A stretch of DNA of 64,000 nucleotides from Novosphingobium pokkalii. Its GTDB lineage: Bacteria > Pseudomonadota > Alphaproteobacteria > Sphingomonadales > Sphingomonadaceae. Shown here piece after piece: positions 30,020 through 39,599 of the stretch (position 1 is the stretch's first letter; every line of letters starts with the position of its first letter). The notes below the pieces were generated by a model. That model made no database searches. It had not been told where the DNA came from and saw only the letters and a list, made by a program, of their open reading frames with translations. The stretch is taken from contig NZ_BMZP01000003.1 in assembly GCF_014652855.1 (NCBI RefSeq), positions 186,001 to 250,000 on the forward strand. Direction: 5' to 3'. A program made the translations under genes and the position numbers.

Positions 30020-30808
30020 ATGACCGACAAGCTCACCGAAATCTGCGACACCACCCGCGCCGAAGTCGCCCGCCGCAAGGCCACCAGCTCGCTCGCCGAT
30101 CTCGCCGCCCGCGCCGCCACGCAGAGCGCGCCGCGCGGGTTCGAGGCGGCCTTGCGCGCCCGCGCCGCCAGCGGCTTTGCCCTGATCGCCGAAATCAAGA
30201 AGGCCAGCCCGTCCAAAGGCCTGATCCGCCCGGATTTCCAGCCCGCAGAACACGCCCGCGCCTATGAAGCGGGTGGCGCGGCGTGCCTGTCCGTGTTGAC
30301 CGACGCGCCCTATTTCCAGGGCCACGAAGACTATCTCGTCGCCGCCCGCGCCGCCTGCGCCCTGCCGGTGCTCCGCAAGGATTTCATGGTCGATCCCTGG
30401 CAAGTGGCCGAAGCCCGCGCCATGGGTGCCGACGCGATCCTGATCATCGTCGCCGCGCTCGGCGATGCGCAGATGGCCGAAATCGAAGCCGCCGCGCACG
30501 ACCATGGCATGGACGTGCTGGTCGAAGTGCACGACAAGGCGGAAATGGAGCGCGCTGCGCGCCTGCATTCGCGCCTGATCGGGGTGAACAACCGCGATCT
30601 CAAGCGCTTCGTGACCGACATCACCAACACCGAGCGCCTCGCCCCGCTCGCGCCCGAAGGCACGCTGCTGGTCGCCGAAAGCGGCATCAACCACCACGCC
30701 GATCTCGTGCGCCTCTCGGCCTGTGGCGCGCGCACGTTCCTGGTCGGCGAAAGCCTGATGCGCCAGGCGGACGTTGCCGCCGCCACGCAGGCGCTGTTGC
30801 AGGGCTGA
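30020..30808 (+). CDS. trpC: Indole-3-glycerol phosphate synthase
   Basis: The 262-residue barrel protein has the signatures [48 protein letters not shown] and [12 protein letters not shown]. It closes the indole ring of carboxyphenylamino-deoxyribulose phosphate. It is a stand-alone enzyme, not fused to TrpF. It ends the trpEGDC run; trpF, trpB and trpA are not in the window. Confidence 0.97.
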   Translation: MTDKLTEICDTTRAEVARRKATSSLADLAARAATQSAPRGFEAALRARAASGFALIAEIKKASPSKGLIRPDFQPAEHARAYEAGGAACLSVLTDAPYFQGHEDYLVAARAACALPVLRKDFMVDPWQVAEARAMGADAILIIVAALGDAQMAEIEAAAHDHGMDVLVEVHDKAEMERAARLHSRLIGVNNRDLKRFVTDITNTERLAPLAPEGTLLVAESGINHHADLVRLSACGARTFLVGESLMRQADVAAATQALLQG

Positions 30809-30815
30809 GCGCGGC

Positions 30816-31250
30816 TTGGCGCGCAAGCTGTGGTTCGACGGCGGCTGCCGGCCCAATCCGGGCCGCATGGAAACTGCCGTCGTCGCGCGCGGCCAGACCT
30901 GGTTCACCCCCGATTGCGGCGCAGGCGACAGCAACCGCGCCGAATGGCTCGCCCTGTTGGCCGCCATGGCAGTAGCCCGCGCGCTTGGGGAAAGCGATGT
31001 CGTGCTGTGCGGGGATTCGGCTTTCGTGATCGACCAGATCCAGGGCCGCACTGCCAGACATCCCGCCACGGCCGATTGCTTCGCGGCCTATTTGAACGGC
31101 CTCGTTTCATTTTCGCGGGTGCGCCTGCGCCATGTCGGCCGCGCGCAGAACCTGGCCGGCATCGCGCTCGATCGGTTGCGCGCCGGGCTTGCGCCGCCTC
31201 AGCCCCTGGCGGCCGAACAAGCCTTGCACCATTCCGGCGACGTGGCATGA
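30816..31250 (+). CDS. RNase H-like protein
   Basis: The 144-residue protein has an RNase HI-type fold: [12 protein letters not shown] (first aspartate D8), [13 protein letters not shown] (glutamate) and [14 protein letters not shown] (second aspartate). The fourth acidic position of RNase HI, expected just after the late asparagine ([13 protein letters not shown]), reads glycine, with an aspartate four residues later. The start is a TTG at 30816, 7 bases after trpC; no ATG fits. It may degrade RNA in RNA-DNA hybrids, or be a relative with changed activity. Confidence 0.75.
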   Translation: MARKLWFDGGCRPNPGRMETAVVARGQTWFTPDCGAGDSNRAEWLALLAAMAVARALGESDVVLCGDSAFVIDQIQGRTARHPATADCFAAYLNGLVSFSRVRLRHVGRAQNLAGIALDRLRAGLAPPQPLAAEQALHHSGDVA

Positions 31251-31257
31251 GCACAGC

Positions 31258-31728
31258 ATGACAGAGCTTACCCATCTCGATGCCCAGGGCCATGCACGCA
31301 TGGTCGATGTCGGCGCCAAGGCACCCACCCAGCGCGTGGCCGTGGCGCGCGGCATGATCCGCATGTCGCCCGCCGCCCTGGTCGCGATCCGCGACGGCAC
31401 GATGCCCAAGGGGGATGTGCTGGCCACCGCGCGCATTGCCGGGATCATGGCCGCGAAGAAGACCGGCGAGCTGATCCCGCTGTGCCACCCGCTTTCGTTG
31501 GATGCCGTGGCCGTGGAATTCGGCTTTGTCGAAGGCGGGGTGGAATGCACTGCCACAGCCTCGCTCACCGCCAAGACCGGCGTCGAAATGGAAGCGATGA
31601 CAGCCGCTTGCGTGGCGTTGTTGACAATCTATGACATGGCCAAGGCGGTGGACAAGGGCATGGTGATCGACGCAGTGCGCCTGGTTGCCAAGCGCGGCGG
31701 CAAGTCGGGCGACTGGTCGGCGCCATGA
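31258..31728 (+). CDS. moaC: Cyclic pyranopterin monophosphate synthase
   Basis: The 156-residue protein has the MoaC hallmarks MVDVGAK near the start, the [15 protein letters not shown] block with active-site lysines and histidine, and [20 protein letters not shown]. It makes cyclic pyranopterin monophosphate for molybdenum cofactor. It starts 7 bases after the RNase H-like gene and overlaps moeA by four bases. Confidence 0.97.
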   Translation: MTELTHLDAQGHARMVDVGAKAPTQRVAVARGMIRMSPAALVAIRDGTMPKGDVLATARIAGIMAAKKTGELIPLCHPLSLDAVAVEFGFVEGGVECTATASLTAKTGVEMEAMTAACVALLTIYDMAKAVDKGMVIDAVRLVAKRGGKSGDWSAP

Positions 31729-32957
31729 CCATCCCGCGCCAGCCGCCCCTGCCACTGGAAGAAGCCCAGGCCCGCCTGATCGCGCTGGCGCCCCGCTTGC
31801 CGGTGGAACACCGCGCCACGGCCGAAGCGCTGGGCCACTATCTCGCCGCGCCCCTGCTCGCCGCGCGTACCCAGCCGGCGACCGCGCTTTCGGCCATGGA
31901 CGGCTATGCCCTGCGCGCGGCAGACCTGCCCGGCCCATGGACGGTGATCGGCGAAAGCGCCGCCGGCCATCCCTTCGCCGGGACCGTGGGCACGGGGCAG
32001 GCGGTGCGGATCAGCACCGGCGCCGCTCTGCCTGCCGGCGCGGACTGCGTGCTGTTGCAGGAAGACTGCCAGCGCAGCGACGCGTCCCTGACGCTCACTG
32101 GCACGCCGCCCCAGCCCCCATCGCGCCATATCCGCCCCGCCGGCATGGACTTTGCCGCCCACGATCCGCTGCTCGCCACAGGTTCTCGGCTGGGCGCCGC
32201 GCAGATCGCACTGGCGATTGCGGCCGGGCACGGCCATGTGCCGGTCTATCGCCGCCTGCGCCTGGCCGTGATCGACAGTGGTGACGAACTCGCCGCTGCC
32301 GGCCATGCGCTGGCGCCGCACCAGATCCCGGCCAGCAACGGGCCGATGCTGGCAGCCATGGCTGCGGCCCTGCCGGTGGACGTGCAGCGCCTTGGCCCGG
32401 TGCCTGACCAGCTCGACGCGCTTGCCGCCGCGCTCGATCGCGTGCGCGACGCGGATATCGTGGTCACCAGCGGTGGCGCCTCGGTGGGCGATCACGATCT
32501 CGTGCGCCCGGCGCTGGAGGCGGTGGGCGCGCGCATCGATTTCTGGCGCGTGGCGATCAAGCCGGGCAAGCCGCTGCTGGTCGGCCACCGCGCCGCCGCT
32601 AGCCTTTCCGCGCCGCAAGTCATCCTTGGCCTGCCCGGCAATCCGGCCTCGGCCTATGTCACCGCGCACCTGTTCCTGCTGCCGCTGCTGCGCGCAGCGC
32701 TGGGCGCCGCAGACCCGCTGCCCCGGCCGCTCGCCGCGCGGCTGGCCCAGGCCATGCCGGCAGGCGGCGGGCGCACCGAATTCCTGCGCGGCACCTGGAA
32801 TGGCGAGGCCGTCACGCTCGACACCTTGCAGGATTCGGGCGCGATCGCCCCGATCGCCCGCGCCAATTGCCTGGTGCGACGCGAAGCTGGCGCAGCGATG
32901 CGACCGGAAGGGAGCAAGGTACCGATCTATCTGCTCGAATTTGGCGGATTTGCTTGA
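31725..32957 (+). CDS. moeA: Molybdopterin molybdenumtransferase
   Basis: The 410-residue protein has the MoeA layout: [12 protein letters not shown] (molybdopterin-binding region), [19 protein letters not shown], the MoCF domain with [13 protein letters not shown], and [16 protein letters not shown], followed by a short C-terminal beta domain. It inserts molybdate into the pterin. It is coupled to moaC through an ATGA overlap. The lexA promoter begins inside its last codon. Confidence 0.96.
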   Translation: MTIPRQPPLPLEEAQARLIALAPRLPVEHRATAEALGHYLAAPLLAARTQPATALSAMDGYALRAADLPGPWTVIGESAAGHPFAGTVGTGQAVRISTGAALPAGADCVLLQEDCQRSDASLTLTGTPPQPPSRHIRPAGMDFAAHDPLLATGSRLGAAQIALAIAAGHGHVPVYRRLRLAVIDSGDELAAAGHALAPHQIPASNGPMLAAMAAALPVDVQRLGPVPDQLDALAAALDRVRDADIVVTSGGASVGDHDLVRPALEAVGARIDFWRVAIKPGKPLLVGHRAAASLSAPQVILGLPGNPASAYVTAHLFLLPLLRAALGAADPLPRPLAARLAQAMPAGGGRTEFLRGTWNGEAVTLDTLQDSGAIAPIARANCLVRREAGAAMRPEGSKVPIYLLEFGGFA

Positions 32958-32996
32958 CGGGACTGGTTTAGTTGCTTATTCGTTCCGCATTCGTTC
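32954..32996 (+). promoter_or_regulatory. lexA promoter with SOS box
   Basis: A -35 element TTGACG (32954-32959), a 17-base spacer and a -10-like TATTCG (32977-32982) are followed at once by GTTC-N7-GTTC (32982-32996), the exact alphaproteobacterial LexA operator. The box covers the -10 edge and start point, so LexA would repress its own gene. Confidence 0.88.
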
Positions 32997-33014
32997 GCCA
33001 TAGGAGACTTGCGG

Positions 33015-33704
33015 ATGCTTACGCGCAAGCAGCACGAACTGCTCTCGTTCATCCAGACGCGCCTTGATGATTCCGGCATTTCCCCGTCGTTCGAGGAAAT
33101 GAAGGAAGCGCTCGATCTCAAGTCCAAGTCTGGCGTGCACCGCCTGATCTCCGCGCTGGAGGAACGTGGCTTCATCCGCCGCCTGCCCAACCGGGCGCGC
33201 GCGCTGGAGGTGATCCGCGAGCCGGAAAGCCTGGCCACCAAGGCCGCGCCGCGCAATGCGACGCCGCGCCCGGCGCCGACCGCTCGCCCCGCCACGCTGG
33301 GCGCACCGGTTGCCGCCAACGACGTCATCGAAATCCCGCTGCACGGCCGCATCGCCGCCGGTGCCCCGATCGAGGCGCTGGAAGGTTCGGCAATGCTGCC
33401 GGTTCCAGCCGCGCTGCTGGGTTCGGGCGAGCACTATGCGCTCGAAGTGTCGGGAGACTCGATGGTCGAAGCCGGCATCCTCGACGGCGATTTCGCGCTC
33501 GTGCGCCGCACCAACACCGCGCGTGACGGTGAAATCGTGGTCGCCCTGGTGCGCGGCGAGGAAGCGACGCTCAAGTACCTGCACCACGAAAAGGGCAAGA
33601 TCCGCCTCGATCCGGCCAACGCCGCTTACGATCCGCAGTTCTACGCGCCGGATGAAGTGGAAGTGCAAGGCAAGCTCGCCGGCCTGCTGCGCCGCTATCA
33701 TTGA
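33015..33704 (+). CDS. lexA: LexA repressor
   Basis: The 229-residue protein has an N-terminal winged helix ([17 protein letters not shown] onwards) and a C-terminal self-cleaving peptidase: cleavage site A115-G116 (GRIAAGAP), serine S149 (SGDSM) and lysine K187 (EATLK). It represses DNA-damage genes until RecA filaments trigger self-cleavage. Its own operator lies 19 bases upstream of the ATG. The linker at residues 75-100 is long and Ala/Pro rich, as in other sphingomonads. Confidence 0.97.
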   Translation: MLTRKQHELLSFIQTRLDDSGISPSFEEMKEALDLKSKSGVHRLISALEERGFIRRLPNRARALEVIREPESLATKAAPRNATPRPAPTARPATLGAPVAANDVIEIPLHGRIAAGAPIEALEGSAMLPVPAALLGSGEHYALEVSGDSMVEAGILDGDFALVRRTNTARDGEIVVALVRGEEATLKYLHHEKGKIRLDPANAAYDPQFYAPDEVEVQGKLAGLLRRYH

Positions 33705-33792
33705 TCCACGCGAGGCGTCTGCAAGGCTTTAGCTTGGGAGCTACAGCCTTAGCGTTGGTTAAGCTGTCGATAAGCTTGGTCCAACATGTTGC

Positions 33793-33890
33793 GGAGGGCC
33801 CCGGTTCAAGCCCGGGGCGACGGGCCAATGGGGGAATTCATCCTACTTGCGAGCGAGTGACGTCGCCCCGGGCTTGACCCGGGGCCCTCC
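33793..33890. repeat. Intergenic inverted repeat, 30-bp arms
   Basis: In the 347-base gap after lexA, arms at 33793-33822 and 33861-33890 are inverted copies differing at one position (core GAGGGCCCCGG and CCCGGGGCGACG). Each arm also folds on itself. This looks like a dispersed REP-type element. The rest of the gap (33891-34051) has only repeated TTGGCC-like words and no convincing gene. Confidence 0.75.
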
Positions 33891-34051
33891 GATTTGGTTC
33901 GGCCAATACGCCATTTGGCCAGTGGGCGGTTCATGATGCGTTTTGGCCTTGTTGGCCACACGCATGCTTGGGCCACCCCAGCAACCACGGCAAGCCAGAG
34001 CCGGAAAGCTATGCCGCGGGCCGCGAAAACTGTTGGCCGCCGGATCGCCGC

Positions 34052-35077
34052 TCAGCGCAAGTCAAGCACCACGCGCCCTTCGATGGCGCCCTGCTCCATC
34101 CGCGCGAAGATCGTGTTGATCTCTTCCAGCCTGGCGGTTTGGACCGTTGCACGCACTTTGCCGGTAGCAGCGAAGTCCAGCGCCTCGATCAGGTCGAGCC
34201 GGGTGCCGACGATCGAGCCACGCACGGTAATGCCGCCCAGCACGGTGTTGAAGATCGACAACGGGAAATCACCCGGCGGCAGACCGGTCAGCGTCACGGT
34301 GCCACCACGCGCGGCCATGCCAAGGGCCTGCTCAAAGGCCTTGCGCGACACCGCCGTGACCAGGACGCCCTGCGCTCCACCACACTGAGCCTGAACGAAT
34401 GCAGCCGCGTCCTGCTCAGCGGCGTTGACGGCCAGTTCTGCCCCCAGCCGGCGCGCGAGGTCGAGCTTGGCAATGTCCACGTCCACGGCGATCACTTTGC
34501 GCCCCATGGCCTTGGCATATTGCACGGCCATGTGCCCCAGCCCGCCGATCCCGGAAATCGCCACCCAGTCGCCGGGCTTGGTATCCGTCATCTTGAGGCC
34601 CTTGTAGACCGTGACGCCGGCGCAAAGGATCGGCGCGACTTCGGCAAGATCGAGGCCGGGGGGAATGTGGCCGAGATAGGCCGCCTCGGCCAAGGCATAT
34701 TCGGCAAAGCCGCCGTTGACCGAATAGCCGGTGTTTTCCTGCTGGTGGCACAGGGTTTCCCACCCGCCCAGGCAATGCGGGCAATGGCCGCAGGCCGAAT
34801 GCAGCCAGGGCACGCCGACGCAGTCCCCTTCCTTCACGCCCGTCACGCCCGGCCCCAGGGCGACGACATGGCCTACGCCTTCGTGGCCGGGAATGAACGG
34901 TGGCTGCGGCTTGACCGGCCAATCGCCATGCGCGGCGTGCAGATCGGTGTGGCAGACGCCGCAGGTGGCGATCTTGACCAGCACCTGGCCAGGGCCGGGC
35001 ACCGGCACGGGAACCAGTTCGATCGCCAGTGGCTGCCCAAACGCACGCACCACTGCCGCCTTCATCACCTCGACCAT
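34052..35077 (-). CDS. adhP: Zinc-dependent alcohol dehydrogenase, AdhP type
   Basis: The 341-residue MDR enzyme has catalytic zinc ligands in CGVCHTDLH and GHEGVGHV, four structural-zinc cysteines in [15 protein letters not shown], and the NAD-binding [19 protein letters not shown]. It interconverts primary alcohols and aldehydes with NAD(H). The ATG at 35077 is chosen because GGAGA lies 6 bases upstream; an ATG at 35083 is too close to it, and the ATG at 35065 gives the conserved MKAAVV start. It stands alone, followed by the repeat-containing gap. Confidence 0.92.
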   Translation of the reverse strand: MVEVMKAAVVRAFGQPLAIELVPVPVPGPGQVLVKIATCGVCHTDLHAAHGDWPVKPQPPFIPGHEGVGHVVALGPGVTGVKEGDCVGVPWLHSACGHCPHCLGGWETLCHQQENTGYSVNGGFAEYALAEAAYLGHIPPGLDLAEVAPILCAGVTVYKGLKMTDTKPGDWVAISGIGGLGHMAVQYAKAMGRKVIAVDVDIAKLDLARRLGAELAVNAAEQDAAAFVQAQCGGAQGVLVTAVSRKAFEQALGMAARGGTVTLTGLPPGDFPLSIFNTVLGGITVRGSIVGTRLDLIEALDFAATGKVRATVQTARLEEINTIFARMEQGAIEGRVVLDLR

Positions 35078-35145
35078 GGCCATTCTCCATTTCCGTCAAT
35101 GGCATGGAGAATGCCATGGGCTGGCCGCAGGCGCTTTGCGCTTGA

Positions 35146-36012
35146 TCAACCCGCCATCGTGCCGAACTGGCCAGCCTGGAAATCGGCATAGGCCTGGTGA
35201 ATCTCGGCCACGCTGTTCATCACGAACGGACCGTGCGCCACCACCGGCTCGTCGATGGGATCAGCATGGCCGAGCAGGATGACGCTGTCCTGTTCGGCGA
35301 CGAGATCGAGCCGCTCACCCGGGGTCAGCTCCACGAGGTGGAAGGCCGGGGCCGCCGCGCCTGCCACCGCCACTGTGCCGCGCACGACATAGAGAAACAC
35401 GTCCCTTCCGCCCAGATCGCCGAGGGACAGCACCCCGCCACGGGCCATATAGGCAAAGCTCATGAACACACCGGTGAGCGAGTCGACCGGGCCGGTGGCG
35501 CCACCATGCGTGCCGGCCACAAGGTGGAGCCGCACCCGGCCTTCGTCCTCCACGAGCACGGGCACAGCATCTGCCTGCACCCCTGTGTAGCGCGGCGCGG
35601 TCAGCTTGAGGCGGGCGGGCAGATTGACCCACAATTGCAGGATTTCCAGCGGCCCGCCCTGGCGCTTGAACTCCTCTGACGAGATTTCGGCGTGGATCAG
35701 GCCGCGCCCGGCAGTCATCCACTGCACCCCGCCGGCCAGGATCGTGCTTTCGTGGCCACCGGTGTCGCGGTGGGTCAGTTCGCCCTCGAGGATGAACGTC
35801 ACCGTTTCAAAGCCGCGATGGGGGTGCGGGCCAAACGGCAGGCCGCGGTTGGGCGCGGGATAGACCTGCGGACCGTGGTGGTTGAGGAACAGGAACGCCC
35901 CCAGCCGATCGAGCGAAGGCCCGGGGAGCGGCCGATGCGTGACAAGATCGCCGATATCGTCGCGATAGGCAGGATGGAGGCGACGGATGGTGCGCAAGGT
36001 GGGTGTGGTCAT
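35146..36012 (-). CDS. Pirin family protein (quercetinase-like bicupin)
   Basis: The 288-residue protein has the pirin metal site in the N-terminal cupin: GPHPHRGFETVTFILEGELTHRD and GRGLIHAE supply the histidines and glutamate. Bacterial pirins such as YhhW cleave quercetin in vitro, but cellular roles differ. The start MTTPTLRTIRRLHPA at 36012 is chosen; the upstream frame is open but unlike the family. It lies 68 bases upstream of adhP on the same strand. Confidence 0.88.
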   Translation of the reverse strand: MTTPTLRTIRRLHPAYRDDIGDLVTHRPLPGPSLDRLGAFLFLNHHGPQVYPAPNRGLPFGPHPHRGFETVTFILEGELTHRDTGGHESTILAGGVQWMTAGRGLIHAEISSEEFKRQGGPLEILQLWVNLPARLKLTAPRYTGVQADAVPVLVEDEGRVRLHLVAGTHGGATGPVDSLTGVFMSFAYMARGGVLSLGDLGGRDVFLYVVRGTVAVAGAAAPAFHLVELTPGERLDLVAEQDSVILLGHADPIDEPVVAHGPFVMNSVAEIHQAYADFQAGQFGTMAG

Positions 36013-36129
36013 TCCCGCAGGATAGCGCCAGGGCGCTGGAAACGCGCGCAAAAAAGGGGTGGCGCAAAAAGGGGTGGCTGGGCCCTCCCCGGCCCGCCAC
36101 CCCTTCTCTCTGTCAGCCCTGCTGACCGA

Positions 36130-38634
36130 TCAATAGGCCAGCACCAGCGTGGCGATCGCCGCGCGCGGCGCGCCGATCTGGGCATTGGTATAGCTGCCCG
36201 TATAGCTGATCTGGTTGTTGAAGGTGCCCGAGAAGCCGCCCACGTAATACTGGTTGAACAGGTTGGTCACGTTGACCTGGAGGTAGGACCGATCGTTGAG
36301 GCCGACTGCCCCCAGCGCCACGCGGGCGTCGAGATCGACCGTGGTGTAGGACGGCGTCTTGGCGGCATAGGCCACGGTGGTCGTGCCCGCCAGGTAATAG
36401 GGCGTGTTCTGGTCGTTGACATAGCGCGGACCGGTGCGCTTGACCTGAACACCCAGCGTGAATGGCTGGAAATTGCCCGAAAGGCGCGCACCAACCGTGG
36501 TGATCGGCACGGCGGATTCAAACTTGCCCGCCGTGGCCAGATCGCCGGTCGCGGCCGTCACATTGTCCTTGATCCGCGAATGCAGCCACGAGCCGAAGAC
36601 ATAGCCGCTGACATGGCTGTTGAAGCGGTACGACAGGTTGGCATCGATGCCATAGCGATCGACCGTGCCCAGGTTGGTGTAGATCGTGGTCTGCGCATCG
36701 GGCTGGTAGGCCGTGCCCAGGCGGTTGGTGAAGTGGGTGTACCACAGGTCTGCCTGGGCCTGGAGCGGGCCGCTGGTGCGGCGGAAGCCCAGGTCGAAGT
36801 TGTTGGTCTTTTCCGGGTTCACCAGGCCGGCATCGCTGCCGTTGGCAAAGTAGAACGACTGATAGAGCGACGTCGTCTGCGGGACGGACATGCCCTGCGA
36901 AAAGTTGAAGAAGATCTGCCCGGCGGTGGGCAGGTCATAGGTCAGCCCGATGCTGGGCAGCACCGCGCTGTAGTTGTAGGTGCGGCGTTGCGGCGCGCCG
37001 TAATAGGGGCTGGTGGTGATCGTCGCGGCATAGGCCGTGGCCGAAGCACCGAATGCGCAAGTCACGCCGCCGCTGGCGTTGCGGGCAAAGCAGTAGTTGG
37101 TGAGATCGCGATGCATGAACGGCGCGCGCAGGCCGGCGTTCACTTTCAGGCGGTTATCGAGGAAGCTGCCGCGATATTCCGCCGAAACCTGGTTGAGCAG
37201 CGCGATCGACCGGGTGTCGCGCTTTTCCACGACGTTGCCGGACGCATCGGTGATCGGATCGTTGACCGGCGAGATCATCACCGGCGAACCATCGCTGTTG
37301 ATCGGGCCGAGTTCACCAGTCTGCGCGATCACCGAGCGAGCGAAGGCATATGCGAGGCGGACGGCCTGCCGGCTGTCGATGTCATAGCGCATGGAGGTGG
37401 TCAGCGCGACGCGGTGCGTCGTGGTCTGGCTGGGCGCGAGCAGGCGCACGGTGTCAAGCGTGTCACCGTCGCCGTTCAAGTCCTTGCCCAGGTAATAGCT
37501 GCCGTTGATGTAGCCGGTCATCCCGTTCAGCGTGCCTTCGGAAGCCGACACGGTGCCGCCGCCATTGGCCTTGGTCCACTGGAAGCTGGGATCGATCGTC
37601 CAGACCAGGCCCGGCGCCAGGGTCAGCCGGGCACTGCCGCGAATGTTGAGCAATTGCGCGGGGTTGACGCGGTAATCGTAAGCCGAGCCGCAGGTGTTGG
37701 CCTTGTCCGCCACGCCGGCGTTGGCGCTGGCCGTGGTGCACGGGGTGTAGGTGTAATAGCCGTTCTTGAAGCTGGTTGGGAAATAGGTGAAGCCCAGGCC
37801 GCTATCGCTGGCAAGCGCCACGTTGGACAGCGGCACCGAGCCCGAAAAGTTGTTTTCCGTGCCGACATAGGTGGCCTTGAGCGACAGGAAATCGCCATTG
37901 GCGCCGAGCGGCTGATAGATGCCGCCATTGGCCTGCTCGCGCCGCACCTTGCCATAGTTGTTGAACGGAGAATCGTTATGCGAGCGGCTGTATTCGGCAT
38001 ATAGGCGCGTGCCGGCCGGCCCGATCGCCCCGCTGTCGACCATGCCCATGACTCGGTAATAGTTGTCGGTGCCGAGCGCGCCCGATGCCTTGAGGTGGAA
38101 ATCCTGCGTCGGCTGGTGCGAGCGGATGTTGATCGTGGAACCCGAGGCCGACGAAGTGGGGCTGTCCACGTCGGTCGTGCCAAGGTTCACCGAAACCTGG
38201 TCGATCACTTCGGAATCGAGCAGTTCGCCCGAATAGAGCGCATAGTTGCCATCGTCGTTCAGCGTCACGCCGTCGATGGTTTCGGAAATGCGCGTCGCGT
38301 CAAAGCCGCGGATCATCAGCGTGCCGCCGCTGCCGCCATAGGGGTCGTTGTTCTGGAAGCTGACACCCGGCAGGTAGTTGATCATGTCGTTGATCGACTG
38401 GCCAGGGGTCTGGCGCTCGATCCAGGCCTGGGTCAGCACGGCCGAGGCCTTGCTGGTATCGGGGTTGGCCACCCCGGCGATCCCCTTCTGGCCGCTGGCG
38501 GTCACCACGATCTGGTTGCTGAAATCCACCGAGCCGGTGGACTGCGCCAGCGCCGGCATGGCCGCCGACAGCCCGGCCAGAGCCAGCACGGTGGCGCTGA
38601 CGTGGGCCGCCAGGCGGTATTTTTGGTTGGTCAT
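36130..38634 (-). CDS. TonB-dependent outer-membrane receptor
   Basis: The 834-residue protein has a signal peptide (ending near PALAQ), a TonB-box-like QIVVTASG, a plug domain (IDQVSVNLGTTDVDSPTSSASGSTINIRSH) and a long barrel ending VLAY with a terminal aromatic. The plug lacks the usual LRGPQG and has NLGTTDVDSP instead, so it belongs to a distinct subgroup. Four cysteines sit in two external-loop stretches (near TPCTTASANAG...NTCGSA and NYCFARN...VTCAFG). Its substrate is unknown. It follows the AT-rich region at 38.7 kb. Confidence 0.88.
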   Translation of the reverse strand: MTNQKYRLAAHVSATVLALAGLSAAMPALAQSTGSVDFSNQIVVTASGQKGIAGVANPDTSKASAVLTQAWIERQTPGQSINDMINYLPGVSFQNNDPYGGSGGTLMIRGFDATRISETIDGVTLNDDGNYALYSGELLDSEVIDQVSVNLGTTDVDSPTSSASGSTINIRSHQPTQDFHLKASGALGTDNYYRVMGMVDSGAIGPAGTRLYAEYSRSHNDSPFNNYGKVRREQANGGIYQPLGANGDFLSLKATYVGTENNFSGSVPLSNVALASDSGLGFTYFPTSFKNGYYTYTPCTTASANAGVADKANTCGSAYDYRVNPAQLLNIRGSARLTLAPGLVWTIDPSFQWTKANGGGTVSASEGTLNGMTGYINGSYYLGKDLNGDGDTLDTVRLLAPSQTTTHRVALTTSMRYDIDSRQAVRLAYAFARSVIAQTGELGPINSDGSPVMISPVNDPITDASGNVVEKRDTRSIALLNQVSAEYRGSFLDNRLKVNAGLRAPFMHRDLTNYCFARNASGGVTCAFGASATAYAATITTSPYYGAPQRRTYNYSAVLPSIGLTYDLPTAGQIFFNFSQGMSVPQTTSLYQSFYFANGSDAGLVNPEKTNNFDLGFRRTSGPLQAQADLWYTHFTNRLGTAYQPDAQTTIYTNLGTVDRYGIDANLSYRFNSHVSGYVFGSWLHSRIKDNVTAATGDLATAGKFESAVPITTVGARLSGNFQPFTLGVQVKRTGPRYVNDQNTPYYLAGTTTVAYAAKTPSYTTVDLDARVALGAVGLNDRSYLQVNVTNLFNQYYVGGFSGTFNNQISYTGSYTNAQIGAPRAAIATLVLAY

Positions 38635-38823
38635 ATTGCCTCCTTGAAACCGCGTCCGGATAAGGCGGAAATATGCCAGATTTGCTACAGATATTCGGTA
38701 TACACAGTTGATTTATATTGATAATTTAGATATCTATAGAAACGGATGAAACCAGTACTGACGCGTTGCGCAATGGTTTGCAATATGTGCGACTTTGTAA
38801 CGGTTTCGCACGATTTCCGTCAA
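38635..38823. promoter_or_regulatory. AT-rich control region upstream of TonB receptor
   Basis: Within this 189-base gap, 38690-38740 is markedly AT-rich in a GC-rich genome and contains TTGATAATTTAGATATC, loosely like Fur-type GATAAT repeats, and GGTATACAC. The flavin reductase gene lies upstream on the same strand, so the promoter for the receptor is probably here. No gene is seen. Confidence 0.4.
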
Positions 38824-39459
38824 TCAACCGTCATTTTGCGCCTTCAGCCAATCGGCATAGCGCGGGCGCATGAGCTGGAAGGATGTGTCGCTACGCGAGT
38901 ACCACCCTGCCCCATGCATGCGCGCCACCAGGCCCATTGCCATGGTGTCGACATGAAGCCGCTCGGCATCGATGAACGCATCATGGATGTGAAAACGGAC
39001 CACTTCACCCAGCACAATCGTGCTCTGCCCGGCCTCGATCGCCTGGTAGAGCCGGCATTCCATCGACACGGGCGCGCTGGCGATGCGATCGGGCGCTACC
39101 ACGCTCGACGGTACCAGCGAGAGCCCGGCATGGGCTGCCTCGTCGAAATCGGGCGGGGCGTCGATGCAGGTGAAGTTCATCGCCTCGGCGTCTTTTTCTG
39201 ACACCAGGTTTACAACGAATTCCTTCGTTTCCAGGATATTGGCCGGTGTATCCTTGTGCCGTCCATCGCTCTGGCGCAGAAATCCGATGGCCAGCAGCGG
39301 CGGATCGGCGGCGACCATGTTGAAGAAGCTGAACGGCGCCGCATTGGCAACGCCCGCCGCCGAGCGACTGGTGACCCAGGCAATCGGACGCGGCGTGATC
39401 GAGGCACTCATCAGCTTGTAGCGGTCGCCCGCCGCAACCTGGCTAAAATCGAACTCCAT
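38824..39459 (-). CDS. Flavin reductase-like domain protein
   Basis: The 211-residue protein matches the flavin reductase/flavoredoxin family that binds FMN: ITPRPIAWVTSRSAAGVANAAPFSFFN, DTPANILETKEFVVNLV and a late ECRLYQAIEAG...VLGEVVRFHI. Members reduce flavins or carry electrons for monooxygenases. It lies upstream of the TonB receptor in the same direction; a link to metal reduction is only a guess. The start at 39459 fits the family. Confidence 0.85.
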   Translation of the reverse strand: MEFDFSQVAAGDRYKLMSASITPRPIAWVTSRSAAGVANAAPFSFFNMVAADPPLLAIGFLRQSDGRHKDTPANILETKEFVVNLVSEKDAEAMNFTCIDAPPDFDEAAHAGLSLVPSSVVAPDRIASAPVSMECRLYQAIEAGQSTIVLGEVVRFHIHDAFIDAERLHVDTMAMGLVARMHGAGWYSRSDTSFQLMRPRYADWLKAQNDG

Positions 39460-39599
39460 TCGTTGCGCCTTTCACGCCAGCATTGGTTGCGCGGGAGATG
39501 GGGCGGCGCACGCCCTTCGGCAAGAGTGCGATGGTCGCTGGCCCTTTGGGACAAGGCCGTGCTATGCTTGGAAAAATATCATCCTTTGCAGGACCTTCC

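Noticed and set aside
33894..34388. Open frame after lexA running into adhP antisense
   Set aside because: It has no ribosome binding site or domain and mostly mirrors adhP.
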